Shown in pieces: positions 12,667 through 25,466 of a DNA stretch of 64,000 bases. Source of the DNA: Brachypodius melanocephalos. Lineage: Eukaryota > Chordata > Aves > Passeriformes > Pycnonotidae. Made by a program: the position numbers and the translations under genes. Position 1 is the stretch's first letter. Each line of letters starts with the position of its first letter. The stretch is from assembly GCA_013398615.1 (NCBI GenBank), contig VZSR01001854.1:4498084-4562083 (forward strand). The letters run 5' to 3'. Below the pieces are notes generated by a model. It was not told the origin of the DNA, searched no databases, and saw nothing but the letters and a program-made list of their open reading frames with translations.

Positions 12667-14529
12667 CCCTGCATGTCTTCTTTCACAATCAGAAAAAAAT
12701 GCACTTTTCGTCTTTGGAATAAATTTGATACCAAATTGATTATTTTCCTTTCTTCTTTTTGTTCTTCTTTTTCCTCCTCCTCCACTTTTCAAGTATGCAT
12801 GCATGCAGGCTTTCATCTTAACGGCTACAAAACTCTGCCAGAAGAGTCTCATAAAATTTAAAAATACGCGAGCAGTGAGAACAGGAAGCGCCTTGTTAAA
12901 ATTCATTGTAGTTAAATTGCTTGAAAGTTCTTTGTAAATGCAAATGTAACCTTTAAAAAAGACCTTAAGTTGGGTTAATATTTGTTAAAAATAAGATTTT
13001 TTTAAAAAAAATCACCAAAGTGCTTAATATTCATTTTTTTCCCCAGGCTGTATATCTTTATATGTGCAAGTTGAGTAGCTTAGTACGCATTTCAACAAAA
13101 CATTCTTGCAGTGTTTTTATGGCTGCTGTGACTTGTACTAATGCTAAGTAACAAGAATTAGTTTTCCAGCATCATTGAAAGAACACTTAGAGTTTAGAGT
13201 TTTATTTAAGTTAAAATGCTAAGAAGTGATTAAAGTGCAAAAATGTTTGAATGGTGGCAGCACTGTGCACTTTATGGTGTTATTCCGTTTGGTTCCTGGA
13301 AGTTGCAGCTTTTTGTGTGCTACCTTCTGCTTAAATCATATTAAATCCACTAAGATGAAGTGGATTCAAGCTTGGCTCAGCATTGCAGAGTTCACCCAAG
13401 AACCTGAATTTTAATTCCAAAGATACATGTTCCCCCTTGTCAAACCAAGAATGACTGTAATCTTGTCACAGATCTTATCTGAGCTGCAGCTCTTGTTTTA
13501 ATTAAGAATTAAAGCATGGCAGCAGATAATCACACCTCTGGGGTGTTACAAGTCTTGAGAAGTGTTGTGTACCCAATACACAGAGGGTGTGATTATTCTG
13601 TGATAACTCCACCCCTAACAAGTCATCCTGTCCAGCCTCAGTAATGTGCAAAGCACCATTTGTTGCTGTTGGCTTCAAGCATTAAACTGGATTGGCAGTT
13701 CACAGTGGGCTGATCATAGGTGATAAAGGACTAGAATGCCTTTTCTGTTGTTTTGTAATGTCTCACCTTTAGGGTTTTTAGACCATGAGAAGACTTATCA
13801 AGTTGTAGGCACTCCTTCCCCCACCAGAGTAAAATCTCTTTCATGAAGCAGCACCTGGTAAAATTTGATGGATATGGAAATTCAGTGTTAATTTGAGATA
13901 TGAGATGGTTGCTTTGGTGTGTAGCTGAAGCACTTATAGCATTACCTCAGTGAGTTTATTCTGACTTTCTTGTTGTTCCATGACAACTTTGCTGTCAGTT
14001 TGGATGGCAGCTGAAGCCACCAGACCAACTAATGTTCCTCAGGAGCATTAAAATACTTGAACATAGTTGATCACTTAAGAGCTTAGGCCATAAATACAAT
14101 TTACATGTGAAGTTAGTTATAGCATAGAGCAGGCCAATTCTTTCACTAAATTGTATTTCTATGAGTAGTATTAATCATGACATTGACAGGTGTGTCAGAA
14201 CCACAATTTAGGTATTGAGTCACATAAATCCTAGGTGGGAAATGTGGGAACCAGTGCTGAGACATGAGGCAGTCCCAGCTTTTAGCTCCAAATGGTGCTG
14301 TGACAGAGCTGCATCATGACACCTGCTCTGTGTGTTTCGGTTGGTGTGTGAAAACACTGGTTTCCTTTCAACAGGAAGGTTTGTCAGGAAGATAAAAATG
14401 AAAGGGAAGGAAGGATAGCCATATTTCCTGTCAGTCAGATTGTCTGCTTATAGCTCAGGAAGGCATTTTAGTCTTTACCTTTACTCTTTACCTCTATCCA
14501 CTGGCATCAGCAGAGACACCAACTGAGGA

Positions 14530-14562
14530 AACAACTGTTTTGCTTAGAGGGAAACAGTTGTT
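14530..14562. repeat. Short perfect inverted repeat
   Basis: AACAACTGTTT at 14530-14540 is the exact reverse complement of 14552-14562, with an 11-base loop. It is too short to be called a gene or element. Confidence 0.6.
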
Positions 14563-16926
14563 CAAGCTGTGCTGCTCTTCAATGACATTAATTAGTTGAC
14601 TGAACTGCCAGCTCTGCTCTGGTCCAGGATAGACTTACTTCTGAGGTTAGATCTTAGACTTTAAGATCTGATGACCTGTGAGGCTGCAGCAGTTTGTGAT
14701 GGGGGAAGTTTTGTGGAGGAATTCAGTCCGTCACCTGGAGTAGCTTGTTCTGGCCACTGTAAAAATAGAAAGGCTTGAATTACAGTAGAGTGGAATGCAA
14801 GCTCTCACTTTCAAAGCTTTTATATTTTTTTTTTCATATGTCAAAGCATTCCTAAACAGTAAGGTGGTTGATCTGATGTTTTTTACTGCTGATCATGGAT
14901 TTCTCAACAGACATTCATAGGTGCCAATATCAGCTTAACAGGCTGCCCAAGAGCAGCTGATGCACAGGATATTGTAGACTGAGGTGGAGCTGAAGTATCT
15001 GCCCAGGTAGACATAAGCCAGGAGTCATTAGTTTCTCATGGGACTTACCAAGGGAGGCTCAGGGCTCTGCTAATGGATACCCAGCTTCTGCATCTGACTT
15101 TTGGTGTCCAGTCATCTCAGAGCACAGGCAAAGGATTGCACATGTTGTGCAGTGGTCTGTCCAAAGTGGATAGATTAGAGAATTATATCTTTGGAGAGGG
15201 TAATGTATATTCAGAGACATAAGAAAGGGAAGAGGGATGCAGCCAGCTTTGAAATAACGAAAGATACTTTATTTTTCTCCCCTCTCTCCTCCCATCCTAC
15301 AGTAACCTAGCCAAAGCTGAACTATGTGCAGCATTAGTGATGAAATAAAACCAAGAGGAATATGCCACAGCTCATGCTCTGTCAGTTGTGTTTTCTTATG
15401 CATTTGCTTTTGGCATGAATCCTGGCATACTCTGGATGGATACTCAGCTTTCCCATTAGAAATTCACACATCTATTTGTACGAAGTTTTAATGAGAAATT
15501 GGAGTCTAAGTGAAGTCCCAAAGAAGAGAGGAATTGTTTTTCCAGAAATTGCTTCCAACATGGTTTGATGATCAGCTTATTTGTTTGTCAAGTTGTATTC
15601 CTTCATCAGTTTTTGTGAAAAAGTAGGCCCAACACTCATCTGTCCAACCCTTACTTGGGTGGCCATTGCTTGAAGTTCTACCTTTACATAAAATTTCCTG
15701 GCTTGTCATTTCTCATCTGTGGTTGGGAATATCTCACTCACTAATGAAGGCACAGGTTTTTTAGGATTTTAGCATTCCAGCTCTAAGAGTTGTGCAAGTG
15801 TTTCTGGATGTCTGAGGCAGTAAGGTAATGAATTTTTCAAAACTATGGGTGACTTAGACCTTATCACTTTAAATGGAAACAGATTCGAGAAGATAAACTT
15901 ACTGTTATCTCAATTAGTAAAAAGTGATATAGTAAAGCAATAGGAACCAAGCGTAGTCTAGTTTATTTTCTCAGATCTCAGGAAGGTAAATATAAGGCTT
16001 GAAAGTTATTGGTAATCTTTCTGTTACAAAAAGACACCTTTATAGCAATGTTGCCTTTGTTACCACCTAGTGCACTGAAATACAACGTTTAATAGTATTC
16101 CATTGCCCCTGAATATATTTGTATGGGATTGCTTTTCATTGTGCATTTTTCATGCTCATTAAAAGAGGGTAAATTATATGGTCCACTTACTACGAGTATA
16201 TACATAAATATATATATATAATTCTTTCTAATGTAACTTCTCTGGCTAAGTAAAGAGGAAAAGAAAACTGTGACAATTATTCTTGAATCCATGGATGATG
16301 TAGTTCCATCTACCTGTTTTTTGTCCTTTCAATCCAAGGATGAATATCAATTAATGATTGATTGCTAAGGCTCATTAAAATGTCTTTTGTCATAAGTTTG
16401 TCATATTTCTTTTTGATTTCTTTTTAATTGTAACTGAATAGTAAATTTAAATTAACAAATAGGAAATTTACAGTCTACTTACATACTAAATAGAGTGCAC
16501 AGATTCTTCAATAAGGAAGAGGACAAAAACAAGAGAGACAACAACCATAACATCCAGAAAGAAAGCAAAGCAAGGCTTTGTTTTTGTTCTGTTTTGTGAG
16601 ATGCACAGATGCATCTTTTTGGGGGTTAGATTTTATGTTCCCCTTTCAGAGATCTGGAGTAGGCATCTTCTGATCAGCATCTACTTCTTTGGAGCATTTT
16701 ATAGATCTTGAAAAACTTTTCTTCAGTGAGAACAGTCTCGAAAATTTCAAGTTGTCTAAAGCTTATTCCTGTCTCAAAGGAAGGATTGGGGTTTTTTAGT
16801 TGCTCTAGCATAGTTGAGGTTTGTTCTCACTTGTTAAAATGATAAGATCATCTTCCTTTGTCTTTATTTGTATCTATGGCATGAATGAAGGAAGTACTTC
16901 TGTTCCTCTTTCTTCTCTCCTCAAAG

Positions 16927-17017
16927 AATTTGACATAGAAGCCCTGGAGCATCATGCTCAGGATACCAAATCTACTACGCAACAGCCTTGGGAAACTGAA
17001 CAAGATCCAGAATTTGA
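16927..17017 (+). CDS. Penultimate exon of an unrecognised gene
   Basis: A 91-base exon with excellent splice signals: a pyrimidine tract of about 25 bases ending CTCAAAG at 16926, and a donor GA|GTAAGA at 17018. Two bases finish a Glu codon, 29 codons follow (FDIEALEHHAQ, then a Ser/Thr/Gln-rich stretch, then EQDPEF), and two bases GA are left. Joined to the first base of the exon at 25277 they form GAT (Asp), and the frame runs on without a stop. The segment is acidic and hydrophilic, which suggests a flexible linker. I do not recognise the family. Confidence 0.6.
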
Positions 17018-20000
17018 GTAAGAAAACTGAACCATACATAGGTGGGACTTAACTAACACACTTTAGATTCCTGTGTCAACTTCAAGTGCATTAAGCTCCT
17101 TCTGTAATCAGGAGATAGAGTGTGATTTGTTTCAGGAAAGGATCAAAGAGACCTGGGGGAAATCTCCCACTGTCTTGTGAGAGAGTATAGAATGCTGTCT
17201 CTGACTAGATGCCAAACATTCAGATGGAAGTTAGGTCAGACAAGTTCTCTTGCATGTACTTAATTTTAGCATACACAGATTGTACTCCTCTGTAACATGA
17301 AAGTCCTGAACAGAGAACAGAGTCTGTGAGAGATGGAGCTACATGTGATCATGGAATCACAGTAATTTGTTGGCTTAGGTTACAGATTCACATGCAGGCC
17401 ATGGGAGATGCAATCACAAAATGGTTTGTAAAGAGCAAGCAACAGATTGTTATAAGTTGCACTGTTAAAATACATCTTTGAGGGTTGTTATGATGTGAGA
17501 AAGTCTGTTGATGTCTTGATTATAATTTCCAAAGTACATAGAGATAAAGAACTTTTCAGGTATGCTCCTTCATGAAAAAGTGTTGCAGGTTGCTCTTTCC
17601 AGCTTGACACTGTTCCATGTGAAGCTTGATGCCCAGCTAACTGAATTAGCACATGCAATTATAAGACCCTTTCACCACGGCAATGGTTCAGATGCATGAA
17701 CAATGAAGTCATGATCAGCACACTTCAGTGGAGCATTTCTGAACCTTTGTGTAAAAAGCACCTTGTGGGTCACTTATGGCCTTGTCATTTTGGGATTTCT
17801 CTTTGTTTGCCTGCTTTTTGAAGTAAGGTCTCCCTCCTAATTTTGGCAGTACATTTAAATTACCACAGCTCTAGAGCTAGCCCAAACTTAAGTGAAGATA
17901 TTCTACTTTTCCTTTGTTTACTGTTTCTTGACTGTTGATGTTTCAGCTGTCAGCATACACATAGCATGAATATATTTTTGTTTTCAAAGTTTTGAAAAGG
18001 AGATAGAAACCTACTTCTGGTTTCTTTTTTTTTTTTTTTCTTAAGTATGATATGGGATGACAAGTAGACCATGTAAAAGTCAATCTGTGGTCAGCCACAT
18101 CTAAAACTGAAAACCTTATGGCTTCACTTTGCAGGTGGCCATGATAATCCTACTGAAATAAACTTTAGTTGTTCTGTACTACTAGTAGTGACTATGCTAT
18201 TGCTATTGCTATAATACTAGTGACTGTGTTAATGACATGAATACAGTGACTCCACTCCCCAAATCTGGTAACGTTTGATAATCATTTCATGAAAATTGAG
18301 AGCATGAGCAAAAAATTTAGGAAAGGTTTCTTTCTCATACTTAGTGCTCTCAAATGTACAACTGTAAATTCCCATCAGTTTTAATTTTGCCATTACTATC
18401 TTGCCTAATACATTTCATTGTAGGGTGTTATTCAGTGAGTATAATGGGTCTTTAATTTAAACTTATGAATGCTATCTAAAATGCGAAAGTGTTTTTTATA
18501 CCAATTATTTCCTGAATTTTTAAAATTTGAATAAAAGAAGCATACACGTTTCTTAGTGTTTCAGTGAAATAAATAGAGAAATAGTGACATTTAAAGTTTT
18601 TTCTTTGTTTATTTCTCTTTGTTTTTGGGGCTTTTTTATAGAGACATATTTTTGCACATTTATGAAACACTTGGAATAAACTAAAGCCTATTTTCTTGTT
18701 GACTCTAGTAGAGCAAAACCTTTTATCTTCTGTTTTGCTTCACATTTTCAGTCTAGCCCATAATCAGGGAGAGCAATCATGAGCGGTCTAAAAATTGTTT
18801 ATCCTCTAGCTTCTAATAGAGAGCAACACAAATTGAGGATTTTCTAAAATGAGCAGGTTTATATAAAATCTACATCTTTATTTGCAAACCTGATCAGATA
18901 GAGAAAAGGTGCTGATGAGATTTTTTTTCCAGGGGTCATTCCTAACCACTTCTTTCAGTGTCAGATTCAGACAGAAATCCAGCCTTTCAGAGTTAATTTG
19001 TAGCTCAGTGATTTCAGATAACCACCCAATCTTTTGACTTCAAACTTGCCTGCAGTATAGTTTGTCATAACTGGGTCCTGATTTCAGAAGAAAATTTATG
19101 TGGCTAGTCCCAAGATGCTGCAAATTGATGAGCTCTGATTTCAACTTTGCTGCCTCAAAGACTGTTAAAGTCAATTCTCCTTTCACAGGTAATGTTATAT
19201 GATTGACTTCTTTATATCAAGACATGGAAGCTTACCTACAGAAAAAGCATTTTTTTTTCTGCTGACCATTTTACATTGTTGTAAATTTTAATATGATTTA
19301 GAAGTTCCCTCCTTTCCTTACATTAACCAAGTTGTGAATTTCATTTTTCCATGGCATGTCAGACCCTATATATATGACCTAGGGCAGAATTTGAGCATCT
19401 GAGATGGGATCCATACACAAACTGTCTGTGGCACTGCGTCACCTCAGATTTAGATTTCCTCTGCTACGTGTCCACTTCTGTTCAGAGTGGAGTTCTTGAC
19501 ATTGCCAGTAAACTTACTGGCACACAAGGGGCCTAAACTAGATTCCTAAGTCTCTGAAGTGACCATATGGCTGATGAAAAAATAATTTACTATTTAGTGA
19601 TCTTGGTCATGTAGCAAATAATTGTAGGAAATTTGAGAAGGAAAAAGTAATCAAAATAATTGTTTAAGAATCCATCAAATACTAGAGGAGAAAAAAATCC
19701 TACAACTTTCCTCTAGAACTTTTAGTGTAATTTCTTGCAGTTCTCTTAAACAGTGAAACTGTATCACTGAAAATTAATAGTTCTTCCATATCTCTTTCCA
19801 TCTGCTGCTGCAATTCCAGGATTACTTTTGACCCCCAGAGAGAGGCTATTGTGAAACAAAATGATTTTTAATTGTGTTTCGTTATAAAAAGTGTAAATAA
19901 TTTCCAAGTGGAAAGTTGAAATCTCATAATATAAATATAAAATAAAACAGAGATCTTAAAACAGCAGATCATCTATCACACTGCTGATAGAGAACTTGAG

Positions 20001-23000
20001 TATCATGTTCAAGCAGAAAGGAACAGTTTTCTTGATTCTCCAGTTTTATTTATTTGTGTCTTTTTAATTTTCATATAAAGTGCTGCTTTTCCTATCAGAA
20101 ATTTGCTGTCTTGTCTTATGGAATGGATGCAGTAAATGCCTGTCGTTGTATCTCCCTTCACCCTGCCTCTAGCCTCCTTTCTCCAAAGCTAAAGGACGTG
20201 CTTTTATTGGAAAATATCAGTTGCAAATTCTGATATTAAAGTAATAAAGATAATTGCCTAATTTCCACTGAAAGTATTAATAAAATATCCAGAAGCTCAA
20301 AGTAGGGTTACAGTTTTCAGGGCATTATTAATTATTAATGGCTGTGTGATAACACAGTGGTGTTGCAGACATCTCCATGATCTCAGCCTATAAAAGTGTT
20401 TTCTGTAGCAATCCTGAAGAAATTTTATGTTGAACTGTAGGGACAGACTGTTGAAATTTTTATTACATACTAAATGTAGAAAAAACCCAAGATGATTGAA
20501 AAATTTAAAGGCATCATAAAATTGGTCCAGACACAATTCTGGCCAATTATATGTTGTTGTGTTCAACAGCAAAAAAAAGCAAAACAGATGGTAAGCTCTT
20601 AAACTACTCAATATATAATAAACATTAGTAGATTACAGGTGCTATACGTCATACATATTATAGGATAACTTTGTAGCCATGCTTTTGTTTGTTTGTTTTA
20701 ATTTGTGTTTCTAATTTTTGTCAGACCGAGCTGGGCCTTTTGTGTCTCTTATAAGCAAAATTCAGACTCAGAATATATTGAATTTTTGGGGGATGGAGAA
20801 CCTTGATTTAGGCAGAGGTGAAAAGTTAGACCATTTGAATCACTTTTTTGATATGAGAATACTAAAAACACCAGAAAGGAGAAAACTCAACTGCTTTTGT
20901 TTTGCTACAACACAAATTGAAAAAGTATCTTTGAAATAAAAAAATTCACATCTGGAGAAGAGATATGGGCCAGATAAAACCCCAAACCATTTTAATAATC
21001 TTTGTTGTATCCTTTCCTTTTCTGTCCTTACCATCTGAAGCTTTTTCAGAGTCTTAGTTTAGGTCTTATACTTCAGACTGAGGTTGTGCTGATTGCAATT
21101 AATTGAATAAATTAAAGCAAGACCATAAACTTTGCTAATTGGAGTCCTTAAATTACTGTTAGTTTATAAAAATGCTGTGAGGACAGACTTTTTGTTCATT
21201 GCTGACTTTGATAAGGCTTGATTGTACCCACTGAATATACAAAATGGAAGAAAATTCAAGTGCATGCACTTAAAACAATGAAATTATTCCAGAACATCTT
21301 GTACTAAGTCAGCTCTATAAATGGCAGCATTATTTTTAACATATTTTTAAAATAAATTTAGTTCTCCTTCTATCAATCAAATTATAGTGTTTGAACTGAA
21401 TGGTATATATTATATTATGCATTAAAATAATTCTCAATTTGATTTTGTCTGGAAGCTAAGCAGCTATAAGTTTTTAAAAAGCAAAATTAATGAACAAAAC
21501 TCAAAATTAACATTTTGGACCACAGAGCAGCTAAACACACGTGCTCCTAAATATGTGTGTAAAAATAAATTGAAAGAATTTGTTGTTAAACCATGCAAAA
21601 AGATCACTTAAAAGCTAGAATAATTTCATCTGAGATCACTAAGAATATTAGGAATTGCCAACTGAATCAATCTGCACTTTGAAATGTATGTAAAAATTAA
21701 TATTTTATACTATTACTGGGCAATACAGTGGTGTTCTTAAACCCATAGTCCATGCAGTAGTAAGTGTAAGTGTAGAATTTAGCACACACTCGGGTCTCTT
21801 CAGCAATACTCTTGACCAGTAACTGGGGAGATAGGTTGAAGGGGTTTTATCCTAGAAAACCCTGCCTTTTTTGGATAAGTAGAGCATTACCAGCAGAGTG
21901 GATCGCTGTGGAATGCCAGGGTGGGGTGGAGAGGAGTTCAAATGGTAAGAGTGTTGTGAAAACAAGAAATTACCAAATATTTGCAGCCTTGACTCCAGCA
22001 GGTACTTCTAGACACCTGGTGGGAGCCTGATTTGTCTTGTTCACTCCTGGAGTGAAAGGACTTCTGGTAAATTCTGGAGGCCAAATAGTTCTCAGCAAAT
22101 TACGTGGCAACTCCCTGTCTTACGTGAAAATAACCTCAGGCTTTCTTTCTGCTTCTGTGTCATGTTGCTACCTGCATTTTGATTATAGTGTACCATGGCA
22201 AGGCTGAAATCTGAATTATCAAAAGGTACAATACTTCAAGGCTTTGCTCTTCCCAATCTCTTTTTGTCAAGTGATCTGTATCATCTTTCTCATCTCCTGA
22301 ACCACTCCCTTGCTGGAGCTGGTTACTTGCTTCTGTTTACCAATGGTAGTTGTGGTTTTCACTACCATTTGTTGGATATGTCAAAACTACATAAACTTAA
22401 TTTGTTTGTGCACCTCTTAATATGCCCTTTCATAAACCCAGTTAAACAAACATAATTTTAGCCTTTTGATCTCTTATCTTGTCTAATCCCAAATACTTTG
22501 TCTTCATATAAATTTGGTAAAGATTTCTTTCAGTGGAGGATTTTTAATTCTTAGTCTTGTGTATCCTACTCCTTTGCTGCTGCTGTCATTCACTGTGATT
22601 TCTTTTTTTTTTTTTGTTTCATTGAATGTTGTTGCATGACCACGCTGTTAATTTCTCCTATTTGTACTTCTGTGTGCACAAATATCAAGTATTGTGTTCT
22701 GATATAGTGCTACCTTTTAGAAACTTGCTTTTCATGTTGTGCTGTTTTTCTGCACTTGAAACTCTGCAATTCTGCACCCTAAAGAATGGATTGTTTGTCT
22801 TATTTGCCCAGGCTCAGAGATATGCTTTTAGCAGAGAACATGCAATAATATATAAGAAACACATTTATTTCCCATATCTTGTATGGGACTGGGGTAGCAG
22901 GTAGCGTATGTGTATATAGTGTACGTATTCTCTCCAATCTGGTCCATTCTGCTATTCCCTGTTTACTGTAAATTACCTGAATGGCTTACCTTCATGCTAA

Positions 23001-25276
23001 GCGAACGATGAAGTTAATACTTAAAAGATGGTTCACAGAAACAGAAGAAAATGTTCTTTTAAAGTTCTGGTGATTGTCACTTAATTGGCATTATTTGGCT
23101 AGATGCACTTGATGCCTTAAGTTTTAGCTTTCATACTTTTCAAATACTGTGCTGCCTTGGTGTGTAGCTCGGAGCTTCATATTAAGTGTTACTAAGTTCT
23201 CTTCACAGGGTAGGTAGATGAAACAATCTTTTTCCAGATTGAGACCAAGTACAACCACTACAAGCCTCAGGCCCAAAAAGCATAAACAATGGTGGACCGA
23301 AGAGAGAAAACTGGGAGGATGGGACTTCATAATCTGAAGCTGTAATTGGAAAATTAACCCAAATATGTAAATGGACCAAAACTTATAAAAGTGTGAAACC
23401 TCGTGACCAGTCGTCCATTTTGTGACCATTTTGGGTCCACCTTAAGTGTAGCCCTGGCCAGGGTCTTGTACTGCCCAAGGTGGATCCTTTCAGGCATTTT
23501 AATAAATACCTACTTTACTCTCTAGCTCTGTCTAATCTCTTCCAGATCCACCTCTCAAGGCATAACACTTAGTGATTCTCACTTGTGGCTACTGGCTGCC
23601 AAGGGTACAAAGGTGGTTTTGCACCAATTCACATGATTTCAGCATACAGTGTTTATCCAACAAGACTTGTTGGTTTTTCACTAAATCTTCAAACTGTGAA
23701 CATTTCCTGTGTAAGGTAATGAAATGTGTGGTCCCTTGAGCAAGGCTGCTCTGATATTGAGCTGAGAGGCCTCCCTGAGTACCTCAGCAATTTGCATCTC
23801 TGTAACTCTTTTACTGCGTCTGCACAAAACTTTACTTCCATCAGTATGTGTCTGCTACCCAAGGAAAGGAAAGGAGAGATACTTCAGGTACCTCCTTGGC
23901 ACTGCTGATGAAACAACTCTTGGCTACGTCTTCCTCCTCCCAGCTGACTCGAAGGCTGTCAGCATTGCCTGTCAGCATTGCAGGAGCAGTGGCTGTGTTT
24001 CAGCTTTGGCAGGTGTGTTGTTGTGACGTAGCGTCCATTCAAACTGTCTCTGCCACTCCTCTGAGTCTGTTGTGGCTGCAGTTTGCCAGTCCTTGGACAC
24101 AGCCATGGGCACAGCCAGGCTCTTTGTGTAGGCAAAGCTGATGGATGACTTTGGCTTGGCTGCACTTTAGCAAAGCTGTAGGGAAGAGGTGCATGCAGCA
24201 GACTGCTGCTGTAGCTTTGAAATTTCTTTCACTGTACTCTCAGCATTAGGACTGACCCTTACATGCCAGCAGTGGCTGAGAGCACTACCTCATAACTTTG
24301 ATTCAGAGCATTTTGTTCTGTTTTGCTCTGTTTCGTTTAATTTCATTTTGTGAGATGCATATAGGCAACATTTAACAAAAAGACCCCAAACCTAAAGACT
24401 TGCTCCTTATAAATGTTTCTTATCATGTTTTATCTATTCAGTGCAGAAAGATTTTTGTTTTAATGCAGAGGGATTTTAGTTTCAAGGAAGAGGCATACGT
24501 TTTTCTGCTTATCTGCATTGAATCAGAGTAGTGAAGAATTTTGTTCTGATAAGATTTTTGTGCTCTGGTGTCTGATATGAAAAAAAGCATCAGGTGATCA
24601 GGCAGCTGTTTTCAGATGTCCTGCAGCACAAAATCTTGACTTACCTGTTCTTCGCCTTTGTTGTTAATTAAGGTGTTGCTGAAGAAATTCTAGAGAAATA
24701 GCTCTCTTTAAAAATTTATATTCCCAGTTGATCATTCTAAAATTTCTTTAATTTTCTTAAAATTCAAAAGTTTCTTTATATTCCTTGTATTTGTGAAAAG
24801 GAGCAATGAAATAGAGGGTGTGTCATCTAAAACAAATGTGGAAAACCAAGAAAAGTATATAAAGGAAAAAAGGCTAGGTAAAACTTCTATTTCCAAGAGA
24901 AAAGAATCTTTAAAAAAGGAGAAGTAAATGAGAAATTGTAAAATGTTGTGCTGTAAAATGAGAATGTGTGACAACTAGGCCAGCCACCATTTTTTTCCGC
25001 AGATGAGAAGAATTTCAGGGTGCTTTTCAGTGTGTAGATTGGTTTGGAAGCTAGCATAAGAACCAGCTTTTTGATTTTTTTTTTTTTCAAAAATACTACT
25101 ATTTTCAAATTCCATCAGTACAGCAATGTAAGAGTTGTGCCAAATGTAGGAGGCATGTTTCAGGGAAAAATAAACAGTTCAGGGATGTATTTCTAATTGT
25201 TATAATTTTAGGAGGAAAAATTAACTTAAACATTAGTTGTTGACAGCTAAAATATTGTTGTCTTCTTCCTACCCAG
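17018..25276 (+). other. Putative intron of about 8.3 kb
   Basis: Non-coding DNA between the last two exons. It holds the solo LTR at 23187-23567, T-rich runs near 18028-18041 and 22602-22614, and a slightly more GC-rich stretch at about 23720-24200 with a tandem TGTCAGCATTGC duplication near 23957-23981. No other gene was recognised. Weak acceptor-like sites exist, but none has an open frame with a donor in the right phase. Confidence 0.5.
23187..23567 (+). mobile_element. Solo LTR of an endogenous retrovirus
   Basis: An element of about 381 bases starts TGTTA and ends TAACA, a short terminal inverted repeat typical of LTRs. In order it has a U3-like part, a TATA box (TATAAAAG) at 23384-23391, an R-like part, a polyadenylation signal AATAAA at 23501-23506 and a short U5-like end. 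This is the order of a complete LTR, and the sequence resembles LTRs abundant in songbird genomes. No primer-binding site follows it and no polypurine tract precedes it, so the internal viral genes were probably lost by LTR-LTR recombination. The flanks (ATTAAG left, CTTAGT right) do not form a clear target-site duplication, so the exact edges may be off by a few bases. It lies in the sense orientation inside the proposed intron and could supply a promoter or poly(A) site. Confidence 0.72.
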
Positions 25277-25466
25277 TTATGCTGAAAATGAATACAAAGA
25301 GATTAAACTCTATCATAAAACTGTGAAACTGGGGAAAATCCCTGACCCGTTTCAAAGGGAACACTATGTTACCATAAATCAAAGCTGGTACAAGAAAATT
25401 ATGGTTGAAGATGAAGTCTTTGGAGTTCATTTGCTTGAAAAGAACGAGTGCCTACTGTTGATCTGA
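25277..25466 (+). CDS. Terminal coding exon of an unrecognised gene
   Basis: The acceptor TCTTCTTCCTACCCAG at 25261-25276 is strong. One base completes an Asp codon begun in the previous exon, then 62 codons run to TGA at 25464-25466. The peptide is charged and compact: EYKEIKLYHKTVKLGKIPDP, a conserved-looking HYVTINQSWYKKIMVEDE, and a C-terminus LLEKNECLLLI. No signal peptide, transmembrane segment or zinc-finger pattern is visible. The alternation of aromatic and charged residues is unlike translated non-coding DNA, and frame, phase and splice sites all agree. About 170 residues of the protein are visible in the window. Function and family are not recognised. Confidence 0.65.

Larger units (their letters stand above)
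11560..12960. promoter_or_regulatory. Candidate conserved intronic enhancer block
   Basis: This stretch differs from its surroundings. The core at 12420-12630 keeps about seven CpG sites in roughly 210 bases, whereas neighbouring DNA has almost none. Recognisable binding-site words are packed in: a POU octamer ATTTGCAT at 12560-12567 and a perfect direct repeat of the nuclear-receptor half-site (DR1) at 12654-12666. A homeobox-type TTAATTAG word lies near 11621. The open frame of about 120 codons at 11802-12170 has no splice context and is more likely a by-product of constraint or chance. Conservation is inferred from texture; no alignment was available. Confidence 0.4.
8980..16926 (+). other. 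Putative intron of about 7.9 kb
   Basis: Non-coding DNA between the second and third exons. The part at 11560-12960 has the look of a conserved regulatory block and is listed separately. A pyrimidine-rich tract lies at 12746-12790. A perfect 11-base inverted repeat occurs at 14530-14562. The rest is ordinary AT-rich sequence with no recognised repeat family. Confidence 0.45.

Noticed and set aside
17345..17385. ATCATGGAATCACAG, similar to the antisense CR1 tail
   Set aside because: Only about 15 bases agree and the following block does not continue the CR1 order. Too little to call.
19380..19560. Possible ancient interspersed repeat
   Set aside because: Only vague word similarity to old amniote repeats; no alignable consensus could be recalled.
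23568..23720. Internal retroviral sequence next to the LTR
   Set aside because: No primer-binding site or gag-like frame follows, and no polypurine tract precedes the LTR, so a solo LTR is the simpler reading.
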